From positions 1,178,001-1,242,000 of the forward strand of contig SRSI01000044.1 of the NCBI GenBank assembly GCA_005656395.1: DNA of 64,000 nucleotides, given 5' to 3'. Below the pieces are notes generated by a model that saw only the letters and a list, made by a program, of their open reading frames with translations, had not been told where the DNA came from and made no database searches. This document shows positions 1-12,511 of this stretch, piece after piece (positions within the stretch are counted from its first letter, which is position 1; each line of letters opens with the position of its first letter). Position numbers and translations under genes: made by a program. Origin of the DNA: Strongyloides papillosus. Lineage: Eukaryota; Nematoda; Chromadorea; Rhabditida; Strongyloididae.

Positions 1-1757
1 GGATCAAATGTATATATATTATTTTTATAGAAAAAGTATTTTATATTCAACATACCATATGGTGTCCTCAACAATTTTATTACAAAGGATATAGTATACA
101 AAAAAATTCAAAAATAATCAAAATATCCAATAACTTTTTATTTATACCTTTTAAGGATGATCGTTTTAGAATTTTTCTAATGATATTAAAAAAAGAGTGG
201 GATGTTGCAAATTTCATTCCGCAAAATATCATTTCGCAAATTTTATTATTTTATCATTCCTACCTTTCAAATATTGTATGTCGCAAGATTTGTCGCAAAA
301 TAAATTATTTATTTTCACATGTAATTTTTTTTATTTCTTATGTAAATGCTTTAAAAACATTTGTAATTTATTTTATCAAATCTTGTTTTCAATACGAAAA
401 GTGTTTTGATGAATAATTCTTTATCTTTTACATAATCAATTTATATTCTGATATTCTGCAAAAGATCGATGAGGCTATTAATCGTCTTTGAATTATTTAA
501 TTTCCAACTTTGCGGGTTGTTAATATAGTTAGTATGGTGTAATTAAGATAATTTATAAGGTGGAAGGTAAGTCACATCATATTTTTGTTTTAAATAACTT
601 ATTTTTTGTTTAATAGTAAACTGGATTCATTTTCAAATCAGCATAATTTTTAAAGGTCTTCTAAGATACAGTTTTGTACTACTTTCCAGCCTATAGAAAC
701 TTTATTATTGAAATAGTTTTACAATAAAGCAATCGTCATGTTAAAATAAAAAAAATTTTGTTTGTTTGCTTTAATAAAATACAATTAGGATTGACTTGTA
801 ATCTTCTCTTTTTGAATAATTACAAAAGCATAAACGAAAGTGTATATAAATTTATTAATATGCATCAAAATGTAGTTAATAATAATTTTACATGATTTTA
901 TATTATTTCTAATAGATAATATGAAAATTGTTATAATATAAATGTACATTACTTTAGTATAAAAATAATGTTTTAGCTAATAGAGAACATAACAAAATTT
1001 TCTATTAATGAGTAGAAAATAAATTTAGATATAATGTTAAAATTTGACGTAGATATTTTTATTAATTTGTAAAATCTTTATTTCTTAAACAATTTAAACT
1101 GATAATTGTTATTCAAAATTTAAAAATCAGCATTTTTTTATTAAAAGAAGCTTTATTTCATATAATTATTAATTGCTTCTACATTTATTTAAAAAATAAA
1201 AAGTACAACGAATATATGGTATAATAGTTTTTTTTATATAGTTTTAGTCCATTTAAAAATTATCAAACATTTCACACAAAAAGTAAAATAAATTTTGAAA
1301 ATTGTTTGATTTTTAGGTAAAATAGCCTAATATTTATACGTAACATTAGTATCCAGTCTGAAATAAAACTGACAATTATCTGCGTATTTGTCATTATATA
1401 ACTTGAAAGTGGTTTTGAAGTTAAGATAATATTTTAACGTGTTTAAATAATAATAGCTTTGTAAATATTAAAATATTTTCTATTAACCACTTTGAGATTG
1501 ACATTGTTTTTAAGTATCATAATTTTTCCTGATTTTCTAAAAGTGTTCCTTTCAATCTTCTCAAGGATTGCTATATCATTTTCATTTATTTGCAATGAAA
1601 TTAAAATAATTGAAGACCAGGCCAATTATGATTTTACATACCATTTTCGTTATTATCTTTTTTCAGATACCTTTAAGCAGTTTTAAAATTGTAAGAATTT
1701 CGAAATTAAATACATAAACCAGTTAAATTTTAAAATGTATCTACTATATAAATTTCA
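1..1757. other. A+T-rich intergenic DNA, no convincing gene
   Basis: Both strands are dense in stop codons and no exon-like stretch with mixed codon use was found. A GTAAGT at about 565 followed by TTTAATAG at about 615 looks like an intron, but the flanking frames are too short to support a gene. Open frames near 1443-1690 exist on both strands and cannot be told apart from chance openings in this composition. Confidence 0.5.
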
Positions 1758-2702
1758 ATGGCAGTTTTTTTAGCTTTTAAGAATTGGAAATTTGTGTTTT
1801 AATATGTTGTACATATTTTCCAAGGAGTAATAATTCTAGAGGCAAAGCCGAATTTGACTTTCATAAAGGATAATGACAATATTTTAACATAACTTGAAAA
1901 GTGTTTTGTTGATTTAATTAACATATAATTAAATTCTAACATCCTAAAGTTGACATTTTTTGAAGACAATTTTAAGGTAATATTCACAGCGTTAGATAAT
2001 TTTCTTTTGCTGACAGACGAGCATAGAAGAATTTCTAAAGCTTTTAGTAAATGGAGACATTCTTATAAGTTTCAATGATTCTTTATCTGATGTTGTTTAA
2101 CGATCTAAAAAATTCGTAGGACTAAATCCAAATAGTGTAAAATCAAAAAAATATCGATAAAAAGTTTAACTTTTGTAGTGTAATAAAACTTGTGATAGAA
2201 ATTTCGTACAAATTTAAATATATCTCCTCCAACTTCATTTTTAATAATTATCTTTTTCTTTTTAATAAAATCTATAATATATGATACAAGACATTGCTCT
2301 TCAAATGTCATAAATTTGTTTGTACAAATAAATTTAAAATTGATTTATTTTAATATATTATTTTTACCATATCTTTGAATACGTTAATTAAAAAGGAATA
2401 CCTATTTTGATTAAAGTTAAGGACGATATTTTGAAAAAAATTTTGGGAGATGACAATTATCACCATCATTAAGAAATTCACAATTATTAACTCTCGCAGA
2501 AGTGCCGTAATTTTTAAAAAAGATAGAATTTGGTATCAAACTTAGTTCGAATTTATTTAATATACGTATTGACTCATTTATTGTACTTTCTGTTTTAAAA
2601 CAAACAGTATTATTATTTGATAGAGATCAAAGTTTTTTGAGATATATTACAACAAATATGGGTATTTCTTTTATGCATAATTTTGATCTTCTATACATAT
2701 AA
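1758..2702 (+). pseudogene. Possible decayed coding region, unidentified
   Basis: From the ATG at 1758 one frame runs 107 codons to a TGA at 2076-2078 with only three internal TAA stops (1800, 1890, 1926), although about ten would be expected by chance here. Its last 50 codons are open and have mixed amino acid content (for example the peptide TDEHRRISKAFSKW). Further exon-like pieces, in shifted frames, run from about 2400 to 2702 and end in SFMHNFDLLYI followed by TAA. The pieces may belong to one frameshifted pseudogene. No family was recognised. Weak reading-frame evidence only. Confidence 0.25.
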
Positions 2703-2881
2703 AATCCATACTCCTTTTCGTTTCAGTAAACATTGATATAAAAGTAGAATTTGAAATTAAATAACTTCAGTAATTGAAAAAAGTTGCATTTTGAAAATAT
2801 ATTTTAGGACTATGGTATATAAAATATTCCATCATATTAACATTATTTATGCTGAAATATGAAACTCTGGAATTTTTAATA

Positions 2882-3796
2882 TTAGGTTGGGGAATAAATA
2901 ATGGCCGCGGACGGAAAAAATGAATTAAGGCAACATTTATTTAAGTTTATGTTAAATAAATTTATCGAAATAATACCCGTTAGAATCTACACATTTCTCT
3001 CAACGTTCTAACAGCTTTTGAATCCCCGTTTTATAAGATTCAGGACTGTTGAATCTAATAAAAGTCACTGAAATCGCTTTCTGCTGGCTCCTGTTTCTTA
3101 AACAATTTATCCTTAAAAAATGCATCCAAATGCTCAAACTAATCAGAAATTGTAAGAAAAAGATCAGAGGAGTATGGAGGGTGAGATACAGCCCCATATT
3201 TCAATTCACCAAGTTTTTTTAATACTAGTTTTAAAAAATGGCATCTTATCTTGTCGTTTTATAATATTAGATTATTCATATTTTTAAAGCCGATTGATTT
3301 TTTTTGGTTTTTTATTCATCTTCTCAAGCTCCTATCAATATATTTCAATTTTGTTAGTCACCGATTTAGATTTAGCTCTTCAATCTCCCATTAATTCTGA
3401 GTATTGGTAGTAAAGGGCCCTCTTTTACTCTCCTCATTATTGAGATCAAAATTAACCCCTTGAAATTTCTCAAACCACCGACGCAAAGAGCGTTCAGAAG
3501 TTGACCCTTCCGCCTATGCATTCACTATATTTCAATATGTTTCAACTTTATTACGTCCATGTTTGAACTCATGTAAGAAAATTACCCGTAATTCCTTTTT
3601 TGATAACATCATTAAGATTGGACATAACTTTCTTTAAAATTAATTTAAAGACTAAGATAATATGCAAAAAATTACCAGGACAAGTCCCTCTACATTTCTA
3701 CATGAAGACTATTCTAATATGAAATTTTTTATTTTAAGTTTTTACAGCAGAAAGTTGCTATAACATTTTGCGGCCATTATTTATTCCCCAACCTAA
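2882..3796 (-). mobile_element. Mariner-family transposon, degenerate copy 1
   Basis: Perfect 27-bp terminal inverted repeats beginning TTAGGTTGGGGAATAAATAA bound the element, and the TA target duplication is at 2880-2881 and 3797-3798. Length is 915 bp, against about 1.3 kb for an autonomous mariner. The minus strand carries broken transposase similarity, including a region equivalent to the ERSLRRWFEKF motif of the copy at 23358, but no frame is intact. It is therefore a dead, non-autonomous copy. Its ends match copy 2 except for paired changes after the GG of the repeat, which suggests sibling subfamilies. Confidence 0.92.
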
Positions 3797-3977
3797 TATT
3801 ACAAATGTTGTAGAAATTTTTGTATGATAATTCAAGTTGCATTCTATCCTTTTTGAAAAAAAATATTACTAATAATTATATTCATTATAATAGCTGTTTA
3901 CTTCTACTTTTTGTGATGGTGTTAACCTATAATATTTACTTTTTTGGTTGTGAATATCATAATTATTCATTTCTATG

Positions 3978-4440
3978 TCATCTGTTTGTATTATTATTGT
4001 TCTCATATTTAAGATTATTACCCATTTTATAGTCAGATTTAGAATTATAAAGTGTTCCTTTATTTAAGTTTACATTGTTTTTTAAACTCTCAGATATTTC
4101 TATTGCAAAATGATCTTAAATACCCTTATTTCCATTAAGCAAGATGTCATTGTCATCCATTATTATGTTATTTAATTGGTTTTGAATAATATCATTATCA
4201 ATTTTACCTCTTTTATATTCTACAACTCTATTGTAAAGTTCGATATCCACCTCATTAAGATTTTGAAATGAATATTTAAAATAAGTAAAACAATATATGA
4301 AATATTTTTATTAAATAAATTTTTTTGGATAATTTTTTTTCTTCTTCTATTATATGATAGGTTTGTTCTACAATAACAAATCATAATTCTAGCATGGCAT
4401 TCTCTTTTTTAAATTCCTTCATTATAACCCGACTGTTAAC
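3978..4440 (-). pseudogene. Decayed coding remnant, unidentified
   Basis: Reading downward from 4274, a frame of about 99 codons to a TGA at 3978-3980 has a single internal TAA (4116-4118) and good codon diversity (peptides such as NLNEVDIELYNRVVEYKRG and IEISESLKNN). Upstream, about 4440-4320, another frame has coding-like content (RVIMKEFKKENAM) with one TGA. The two pieces lie in different frames with no splice signals that would join them, so this is read as a frameshifted pseudogene. It lies 180 bp beyond the mariner at 2882-3796, but no sign was found that the mariner broke it. Product unknown. Confidence 0.35.
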
Positions 4441-5476
4441 ATGTTTATAGTGAATCTATAAAGAATATGGTTATTTAAACGAAATCTATATTTTAGCAAA
4501 ATGCTCCTACCGAAAATAAGAAGAAAAGCTGATAATAAATTCTAGTAAAAATTAGAGTAATTAAAAAATATAGTATGGTACTCACAAAATATATACAAAT
4601 ATTTAAAGATCTAAAAAATTTCGTACGAAAAATTTAAGTTAGAAATTAATAAATTATAGTAATAACCTAAATTGTAATTAATCTATAACCATACAATAAT
4701 GATTTTTCAGTAATAATATTTTAAAACATTTTGTGCAAAAAATAATAACTAATTCTATGATGATGTGTACAAAACACTGAGAGATATTTGCAATTTTTTT
4801 ATTTATAATTTTGGAGAAATATATCTTTTACGACTAAAAAATGTTGCAAGTTTTGAAGTAGTAAACTTATTATTTGAAATAAACATTTTCCTTAAATGCT
4901 TTTATTTAAAATAAATAAATTCTAAAGTGAAAGAAAAATACCACAAGTTTAATTCTTGATTTTTGAGATCGTTGGTTATATGAATATGATTTAATTTGCT
5001 TGTCGACTTTTTTAGCGGGAAAAAATAAGAAAATGAAATACTTTACTTTTTTCACGAATTTTGTAATATAAAGTATTTTAAATTCTTCAAATATAAAAAT
5101 TTGTTAAAAAATCTTCAACAAACCTAACTTTTCTTCTAAAGGTCTTAATGTTAAATGATATAGAAGTCAAAAGTATATAAGTGTAAAAAGAATAGTTTAT
5201 AAGAAATGTCTCACAAAATTTCAAATAAAAATTGAGTTTAGAATAAGATATGATAATGCTAATTAATTTTTTTGTAGATTACTTTCTTATCACTAAAGAT
5301 CTATAGATAAAACAAAAATATTTTTAGTTTGTATAGACTTGTAAACATATGATATTTTTTACTCTATTTAAAGACCTTTACTTTCTTTTGTATTAATTTA
5401 CACTTTTGACCATTTTGAATAGTAAAGTGCCAATTTTTCACTATTAACTACTATCTTATTATTAATATTAATTATC
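4441..5476. other. Intergenic, nothing recognised
   Basis: Very A+T-rich sequence with no exon-like frame, RNA gene or repeat that I can support. Confidence 0.5.
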
Positions 5477-5846
5477 TTAATCCTTTCACTGCCAGAATTT
5501 TTTTTCTTTGTATTACGCACTCTTCTGTGTGTAAAATAGAAAGAGTACTTTTATATAGAATAAAAAGTTAACGAAAAATCGGTAGTATATTTCTTCAGTA
5601 AAATTAAAATAAATAGGTTGAAAATTAAATTTTTTTCTTTTAACTTTATAAAATTTATTTTTTAATTTAATTTTCAACTGTTTTTCATATTTTATTTTTT
5701 GTTTCCATCTTTTTTCATATATATTTTTTTGTAAGAAATAAAATAGTATCATTCCAAAATTTCCCGCTTATAGTGTAAATTACCAATATGCATTAACATT
5801 TTTGTTTATGACGCGTATATGTGTCATCCGGCAGCAAAAGGGTTAA
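5477..5846. mobile_element. piggyBac-like MITE (TTAA-flanked), 370 bp
   Basis: The left end reads TTAATCCTTTCACTGCCAGAA. The right end, on the opposite strand, reads TTAACCCTTTTGCTGCCGGA. Both start with TTAA at the duplicated target (5477-5480 and 5843-5846) and share a CCTTT-N-CTGCC core. TTAA targets and CCCTTT-type ends are hallmarks of the piggyBac superfamily. The interior is too short for a transposase and has only a chance lysine/phenylalanine-rich frame, so it is a non-autonomous element. The inverted repeats are imperfect, implying some age. Confidence 0.7.
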
Positions 5847-8800
5847 GCATATTAAACCATCAATAAACAATAAAACCATAACATTTCATGGAAAAATCGA
5901 TGTTTTTAATTAAATAATTATTTGATGTAGCCTAACTTTAATATTTGCTAGTAATATTATAGAACGTTATTGTAACAAAGTTGGATCTTTATTGATAAAA
6001 TAATTAGATTGATTGATTTAATTTAAAAAAACTACATTTATAGAATTCGAGAAAGGTTATTTTAAATTTAGAAGTTCATAAGTCGACGTGCACTTAGAAT
6101 ATGTATGTTTATCATATTAACTCTTGACAATGCAAAGGTTTTTTAGAAAATAGTATAATAAAATTGTTTTAACACTAGACTGAGCTAAGTTATTGTACTG
6201 TATGTGTGATATACTATTAAAGAATATCCTGTAGAAGTAAATTTTTAAATTTTTGAAGTTGTTAATAGTATTATATTCGTTGTCATTTGATGAAAGTTCA
6301 AGTAAAAAATACCATAGCATAAAACACAAACTTCAATTTATAAGTTATCAATTAAAGTAATTAACATGTAAACAACTTGTAAAAATATTAGTATGACTGA
6401 AATTTGGGAATAAATAAAACAATATTTAAACTTTAAAAAGTTTCTATTAAACTAATTGTTCTAACACGAAAATTTAAAAACAAAAGTTGCAAATACCTCT
6501 CAGTGAATGTTGAGTGATAAAATTAAATTTTTTTGTAATATGTATATCCAATAAATTTTTATTAAGAAAAAAGAATGACAATTTAATATGAAATTTAGAT
6601 AATTTTGTTAAAAATACTACTATCTATCTACATAATGTAATGATTATGTATAAATTAGTCAAAGTCCTTTTTTTAAAAAAAGGGATGGAAGTGTAATTTA
6701 AAAATCATAGTGTTTAGTATTTTTAATCAAATTCAGTTTGAGTTAATTTTTAATAACAAATTTTTTATATTGTATAAGCTTTTTATAGAGTTGCTGTCCT
6801 CTCTTCAATAATACACGTAGATAAGATAGAGTATTTGTTAATATCAAAACACTACAACTATAATGATGAAGATAATGATTTTACTTGGTATTTATATTGT
6901 TTTTGAAGAACGCCTTTTGGAGGCGTTACAATTGAAACCACAACATACTCTTGATTTATTTTTAACTAAATTTGTTTATAAGAGTATAATAGAAAATGTA
7001 TTTATTATGTATATTTTAATGTCGCTCATGAAAAAATCGAATAAGTAGAATTTCTAAAAGATTTTTATTCAAATAAAAAAGCTATAAAAATTTTTAAATT
7101 TATTTTGTAGACATTGATTACATTCAGATTTTCATTAAAAGGTGAAATAATGTTTAATATATGTATTCATTATTTATTTTGTTACTAGTACAAGTATTAT
7201 TGTTTGTAATTTAAAATAATAAATGTTTAAAAGTGTTATTCCTTAAAATATTTACGCCTTTTTTTGTCTGTAGAATTGAGATTTATAAAAAGTTAGTTTT
7301 TTTTTTATGAACAATATATGACCACATAAGTAAAAACTTAAACTACAGAAATGTGAAACAAAATATAAAGTTATGAGTTTAAAAACTTATAGGGAATGCA
7401 TTTATTTATACTTTATCGGAACTTAAAAACAAGGCAATCAGTTTTCACTTATAAGCACAGTGCAAAAATAGTGTTTGAAATTATCAATTAATTAGACTTA
7501 ATGTTTCATCGTTATTCGTTTTTTTTTATATTTTTGTTGTGAATGTTTAGATATTTGCTGTTTATTTAATTTTAACATATATCTTATATCGTATTTTATC
7601 TTTTAAGTTATGTATAAATTTATTTCTACTATGTTATAATGACGACAGTTTTTTAATAAATGGAAGCTGTAGGTTTATAACGAATTTTTACATGACAATT
7701 ATGTTACAGATAAAACCAATACTGTAATATGTTTAATAAATAATACGTTTATAGTAAAAACTTTTGATCATCTATTTTTAGTGGAATTATTATAAATTAA
7801 TTCCTCTTATGTGATATAATGGTAGTTTTTTATTAATAATATTAAAGAACTTGATGCACTAATGAAGAAAATAAAATTAATTATTGTTTTGATAATGGAA
7901 AAAGTTATTGCATTGAATGTTTTGTTATCTTTCAAAGACATTAATCTTTCGGCAAATATTGAAACCGTCTCTTTGACAAAATTGTTATATATCATTTTGA
8001 AAGAGTAAAATTATTCCTATAGATAAATTAACTTTTTAATTAGTTAATTTCTTTTAATTTCCATACCTATATTATACACACCTTTAAAATTTAAAACATT
8101 CAGGAAGATGTTTTTGATGTTGACTGTGAATTTTAAATATCTTATAAAAACAATTTATGAGCTAACTCTCACACATAAAATAATTAAAAATTACTTAGAT
8201 ATTTAAAAAAATAAAATAGGAATTTATCTTAGAATTTAATAAAGAATAATCTTTGTAGTAATTTCTAGGATCATTTTAATTTCTTTGTTGGCCTACAACA
8301 ATCTACTTTTTCTTGTATTAAAATATAAAACAATTATTTTAACTTTATTTATATAAACTATATTTAACTATAAAATTATACATTGTTTTTCAAAATAATT
8401 TTGCAACTTTATAGAGGGAAACATTGAACACAAAGATAATTACTAATAAGACTTTATTTATTATTTATATTATATATATATAATTTTCTGAAAATGAAAA
8501 ATATTTTTTTTTTGTATAAATGATAAAAGTGATAAAAAAATGTATTGATAATGTAATTTCTAGTTGTTTTTATTATGAAATGCAAAAGATTATAAATCAA
8601 AAAAATTATAGTTGTAAACATGAAATTATATTTTAATAAAATAATCTAAAAAAAGTATTTTCATTATTTTAAATATTTATGTTTATATATTACAATTTAT
8701 GTGAAAATGAATTTTTACTAAAGTTATTAAATAAAAATAGAAATATTAAAATTTATCTTATTTGCATGATTAACTTAATTTTATTTTTTGATATAACATA

Positions 8801-8889
8801 AAGATCATAATAATCAAACTAATAATGAAAAAGGTAAATATATTCTGATTTATAACAACATTAAATTCTAGAAAAAATCGAATAAAAAA
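5847..8889. other. Intergenic, only weak short frames
   Basis: Two short ATG frames stand out slightly. One is at 6863-7048 (plus, 61 aa; contains a GAACGCC...GGCGTT inverted repeat). The other is at 7807-7995 (minus, 62 aa; a charged half followed by a hydrophobic segment). Neither has a splice acceptor ahead of its ATG, unlike the supported genes in this window, and neither resembles a known family, so they are not called as genes. Nothing else was recognised. Confidence 0.45.
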
Positions 8890-9154
8890 TTATTTTCTCG
8901 ATTTTTTGTTTGCTTTTTTAAGTTTTCTCTTTTGTCCATTTTTTGAAATTCCTCTATTGATAAGTATACTTTCAAGTCTAGTTCTATAATAAATTATTAA
9001 TGAATTTTGATATCACCAAAACTTACACTATTGAGTTTACTGAAAGATTAATATTTCCAGATGTATTATCTTCTGAACCACTTGTATATCCAGAATCACA
9101 AGAATGAATAGATCTATTACGATAATCATTGTTACGTGAAATAAATTTAGCCAT
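8890..9154 (-). CDS. Small spliced gene, 73-aa basic protein of unknown function
   Basis: Two exons: 9027-9154 and 8890-8983, joined across a 43-bp intron with a GTAAGT donor and a TTATTATAG acceptor. The split codon (GT|A, Val43) keeps the frame. The ATG lies 16 bp after a TTTTTTTAG acceptor, as expected for a trans-spliced leader or a 5' UTR intron. The protein has a serine/glycine/aspartate-rich first half (DSGYTSGSEDNTSG) and a strongly basic C-terminus (GQKRKLKKANKKSRK, which could be a nuclear localisation signal). No membrane segment or signal peptide is visible. I do not recognise the family. The correct splice phase and upstream acceptor make the gene model fairly safe; its role is unknown. 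Confidence 0.7.
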
Positions 9155-12093
9155 ATTGCAAGTTTAACTAAAAAAATTAATGTCTATTTGATTTTTAGAA
9201 ATATTTGTTGTATTGAAAATTTATATAAAATGAGAAAAGCTTTTTATCATATTGATTATTAAAAAACAGTAATCAAAAGCGATAAGAAAAAATATATCTT
9301 ATAACTGATAAAAATCATAAATATAAATATTTTATCAATTCAAACAATTTCAAGGGAGCATGAGTATCAGTATTTTCCAAAATTATTTATAATAATATGT
9401 ATTTTATAGAGAAATCCTAATGAAAAGAGCAATAAAAAAATACTTTTCAATTTTATAAAAATAAAAACTTTTTTAGATAAAAAAGTAATGTAAAGTTATT
9501 ATTTTATTAATAAAAAAGAAAGATAAATTTTTATACTATTATTACTATTACCTATTTCTCAACATCTATTATATTTTCATTCTTCTTGTATCTAACAGTA
9601 ACTTAAAGTTATAAAAATTCTGAATAAATTTAATAGCGTTAAATTGTATTCTTGGAATGAATTTTTAATGTTGTATAATAAAATGATTAACTAAATTTTA
9701 AATAAAAATTATATTTAAATATCAATAATGTATCATGAATTGACAAGTAAATATTGTTCGTTAATATTTCATAAATTAAAATATGCATTGTAAATACCTA
9801 TTGACCTTAATACCAATTAAGTTGCTAAAAACAACACAAATTAGCCAATAATAATTTTGAAATTTTAAGAAAGACACTTTTTTCAAATAAATCATAATAT
9901 CAAAATAATATTTCCTGAACATACAAAAAGTACTACTATCAAACTTTTAGATATCAATCATAAAAGTAGATAATTTATTATGCTGTTAAAATTTCATCTA
10001 TAGGAACAAGTAGTTGAATCCATATAAAATAACAAATACACATACTATAAAGTCGTCATTAAATTATTAACAAAAAAAATTTATATTCATTTCAAAATCT
10101 CTTTTAAAAGAGGAAACTTTGGGAAAAATCTTCCTAATAAATTTTTTTCAAATATTAGAAAAATTTATAATTATAAAGTAATTAATTTATGGGAAGTATA
10201 ATAATAAATTTTATTGGCAAATAAAAAGTGAAGGTTGCTTTAAAAATAAGAAGTAAGTATTAAATATTCAATTTTGAGATCTTCTCATTTTAAATCATCA
10301 CTTTTAATTTTAAAAATCTCCACTAAAATTATTATTTTTTAGTCTAACGTATGGTACTTTTATGAAGAGATTGTAAAATTTTTGCTTAACAAAAATGGTT
10401 TGATATTTAAAGTTTGAAAAGAACCAATGTTTGTTTTTGTTGCAATCTAATGTTTATATGATATTAAGTGAAATTATTGAAGTTCTAAAATAATTTAGTC
10501 TTTTAGTAATATCAAAAAATGTCACAATTTTTTTATTAGAAGATTAGAGAAAATTGCATATTGAAATATAGTAAGTTGTCTAATTTATTTTATTGTAATG
10601 TATTATATATTTTAAAAATTATTAAAAACGCACAATTTTTATCATAATATCTCTTTTTGATGCTTATGTTAATATATTAAAGAGTTTCAAAGTATAAATA
10701 TTTAATAATATAATACTTTAACTATTTTAGAATGTTTAAAATAATCATCTAATTTGAACTAATGAGATAATAGATAATCTACCAAATATAAAGCATTTTA
10801 AATACAACCACTAGATATATTTTTATTTCGCATAATATGCACTAATAAACATCTAAATAACCAATGATAAGATGATTGAGAAATAATATTTCATAGAAAA
10901 ATAAAATAAGTTTTTTTTTCACAGCATTAAAATTTAGAAATGCGTATAATCATATTAAATAATTGTTTCATGGTCGTTTTTGAAGTTATCACCAACTATT
11001 TGCTATTTTTTAATTTTCTATACTAAAATAACACCAAAAAAGATTAGTTTTTTTCTTTTTTTAAATTTCCTTCTTTATGAAAAAAAGATTTCTATAGTTT
11101 TTAAGTAAGTAATTGAGATTTATTGAAAAAAATGCAGTAACGATAAAGTACAAAAAATATTATTTAACCGTATTTATCTAAAAAAGTGAAAACATTTTAT
11201 TCCTTCAATATTGTCAAATCTAATGATTAGATAAATTTAAGTTTGTCATAAAACTTTATTTGGAAATCACAATATCTTTAATGTTATCGTAAATCAATTA
11301 CACATTTATAGTTTTTTTTATTGTAATTATTTGGTATTACTACTTTGACTAATTTCTTATAGTTAAGAAAAAAATGGTAAAAAATTTACAATAATGTTAA
11401 TGAAGAAATTTCTAGAAGTTACCAAGAGGAAGTGTTTTTTTAATGCATCTCAATATCATTACTTTTTTTTCCAATTAAGGAAATCGTAATTATAAATTTA
11501 GATAATTTGCAAAAATGAGAAGTTTTAAGTGTTTATTGATATCTAAATTAAAGAATACATATACCTTCTTATAACAGGAAGTTACATAACTTGAAAGTGA
11601 CAAGCAGCTAAGTATCTCTAATCATTTAATAGCAGCATAAAAGAATACTATATTTTAGAAAGAGAAAAAAATATTATATTAAAAAAGTGCAAATGCCATC
11701 ATATAACTGAGAAAAAAGTTTACTTCTAAAAATAGAGATTATACGTTTTTATTTAAAAATATTTTAATTCCGTAGTTTGTTATCTCAAAAGTCATTAATT
11801 ATGTCAATATCTATATTTTGAAATTAGTTATACTATGTTGAACACGTTATTGAATAATATTTGAAAGATTTAATAAATTATGCTCTAGATTATTGCATAA
11901 ATTATTTATATTCATAAAATTTTTGAAATGTAAAAAATATTTTTTAATAAATGCTACTCTTCATAACACTTAGTTTGATTAAAGTTTTTACTATCATCTT
12001 ATAGCACTTTTTTTTATTTCTATTCATAAAAAGAAAAACGTTCATTATATAAAAAATAATAGTATTTAAGCATTTTTAGAATTATTACTTATA
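9155..12093. other. Intergenic between two divergent small genes
   Basis: This stretch separates the minus-strand gene ending upstream at 9154 from the plus-strand gene starting at 12094, so it must hold both promoters. No TATA box, X-box or other named site could be picked out against the A+T background. No exon-like frames were seen. Confidence 0.5.
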
Positions 12094-12511
12094 ATGTCTA
12101 TTGAGAAAATTAGATGTTCAATATCTAAAGACGGCATAAAAATTACTTCGAAAAGAGTGGAATCTAAATCACCGTCTCCTTTAATTAAAAGAAAATCAAA
12201 TGATAACAAATATTCTAAAAAATATTCCGAAATATTATCGACAAAAAAACAAAATCATGAATCAAGAATTGATGCTTTTCTAAGGGAAAAACAAATAATT
12301 GATCCAACGTAAGTATTATTTATAAAATTATTATAATACATACTTTTAGAAGACGTTTAATGAATAATTTGATAGCAAGGAATTTTAGAGTAATGGAATT
12401 AAGGACTTTCATAAGAAAGGAAAGTGAAAAAAATAAAAAAAAGTAATTATATATTTGATTACTTAACATATATCTTATTTTTACAGTTCTTCAGGCGATC
12501 GTGAAAATTAG
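12094..12511 (+). CDS. Small spliced gene, about 110-aa lysine/serine-rich protein of unknown function
   Basis: Three exons: 12094-12308, 12350-12442 and 12487-12511, with donors GTAAGTATT and GTAATTATA and acceptors ACTTTTAG and TTTTACAG. Phases agree at both junctions (AC|A Thr, AA|T Asn) and the last exon ends with TAG. The ATG follows a GCATTTTTAG acceptor by 14 bp. The protein is hydrophilic: an SPSP-containing N-terminal third, then a lysine-rich middle, then a charged segment (RIDAFLREKQIIDPT...RRLMNN) that may be helical, then a tail ending SSGDREN. There is no signal peptide or membrane segment. No family was recognised. If intron 2 is not removed, the frame stops at a TAA a few codons earlier (12443 onward). 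Confidence 0.7.

Noticed and set aside
6863..7048. 61-codon plus-strand frame with a GAACGCC...GGCGTT inverted repeat
   Set aside because: No acceptor or promoter signal before the ATG and no family resemblance; the small inverted repeat could be chance.
7807..7995. 62-codon minus-strand frame with a C-terminal hydrophobic segment
   Set aside because: Codon content is slightly protein-like, but there is no acceptor before the ATG and no homology.
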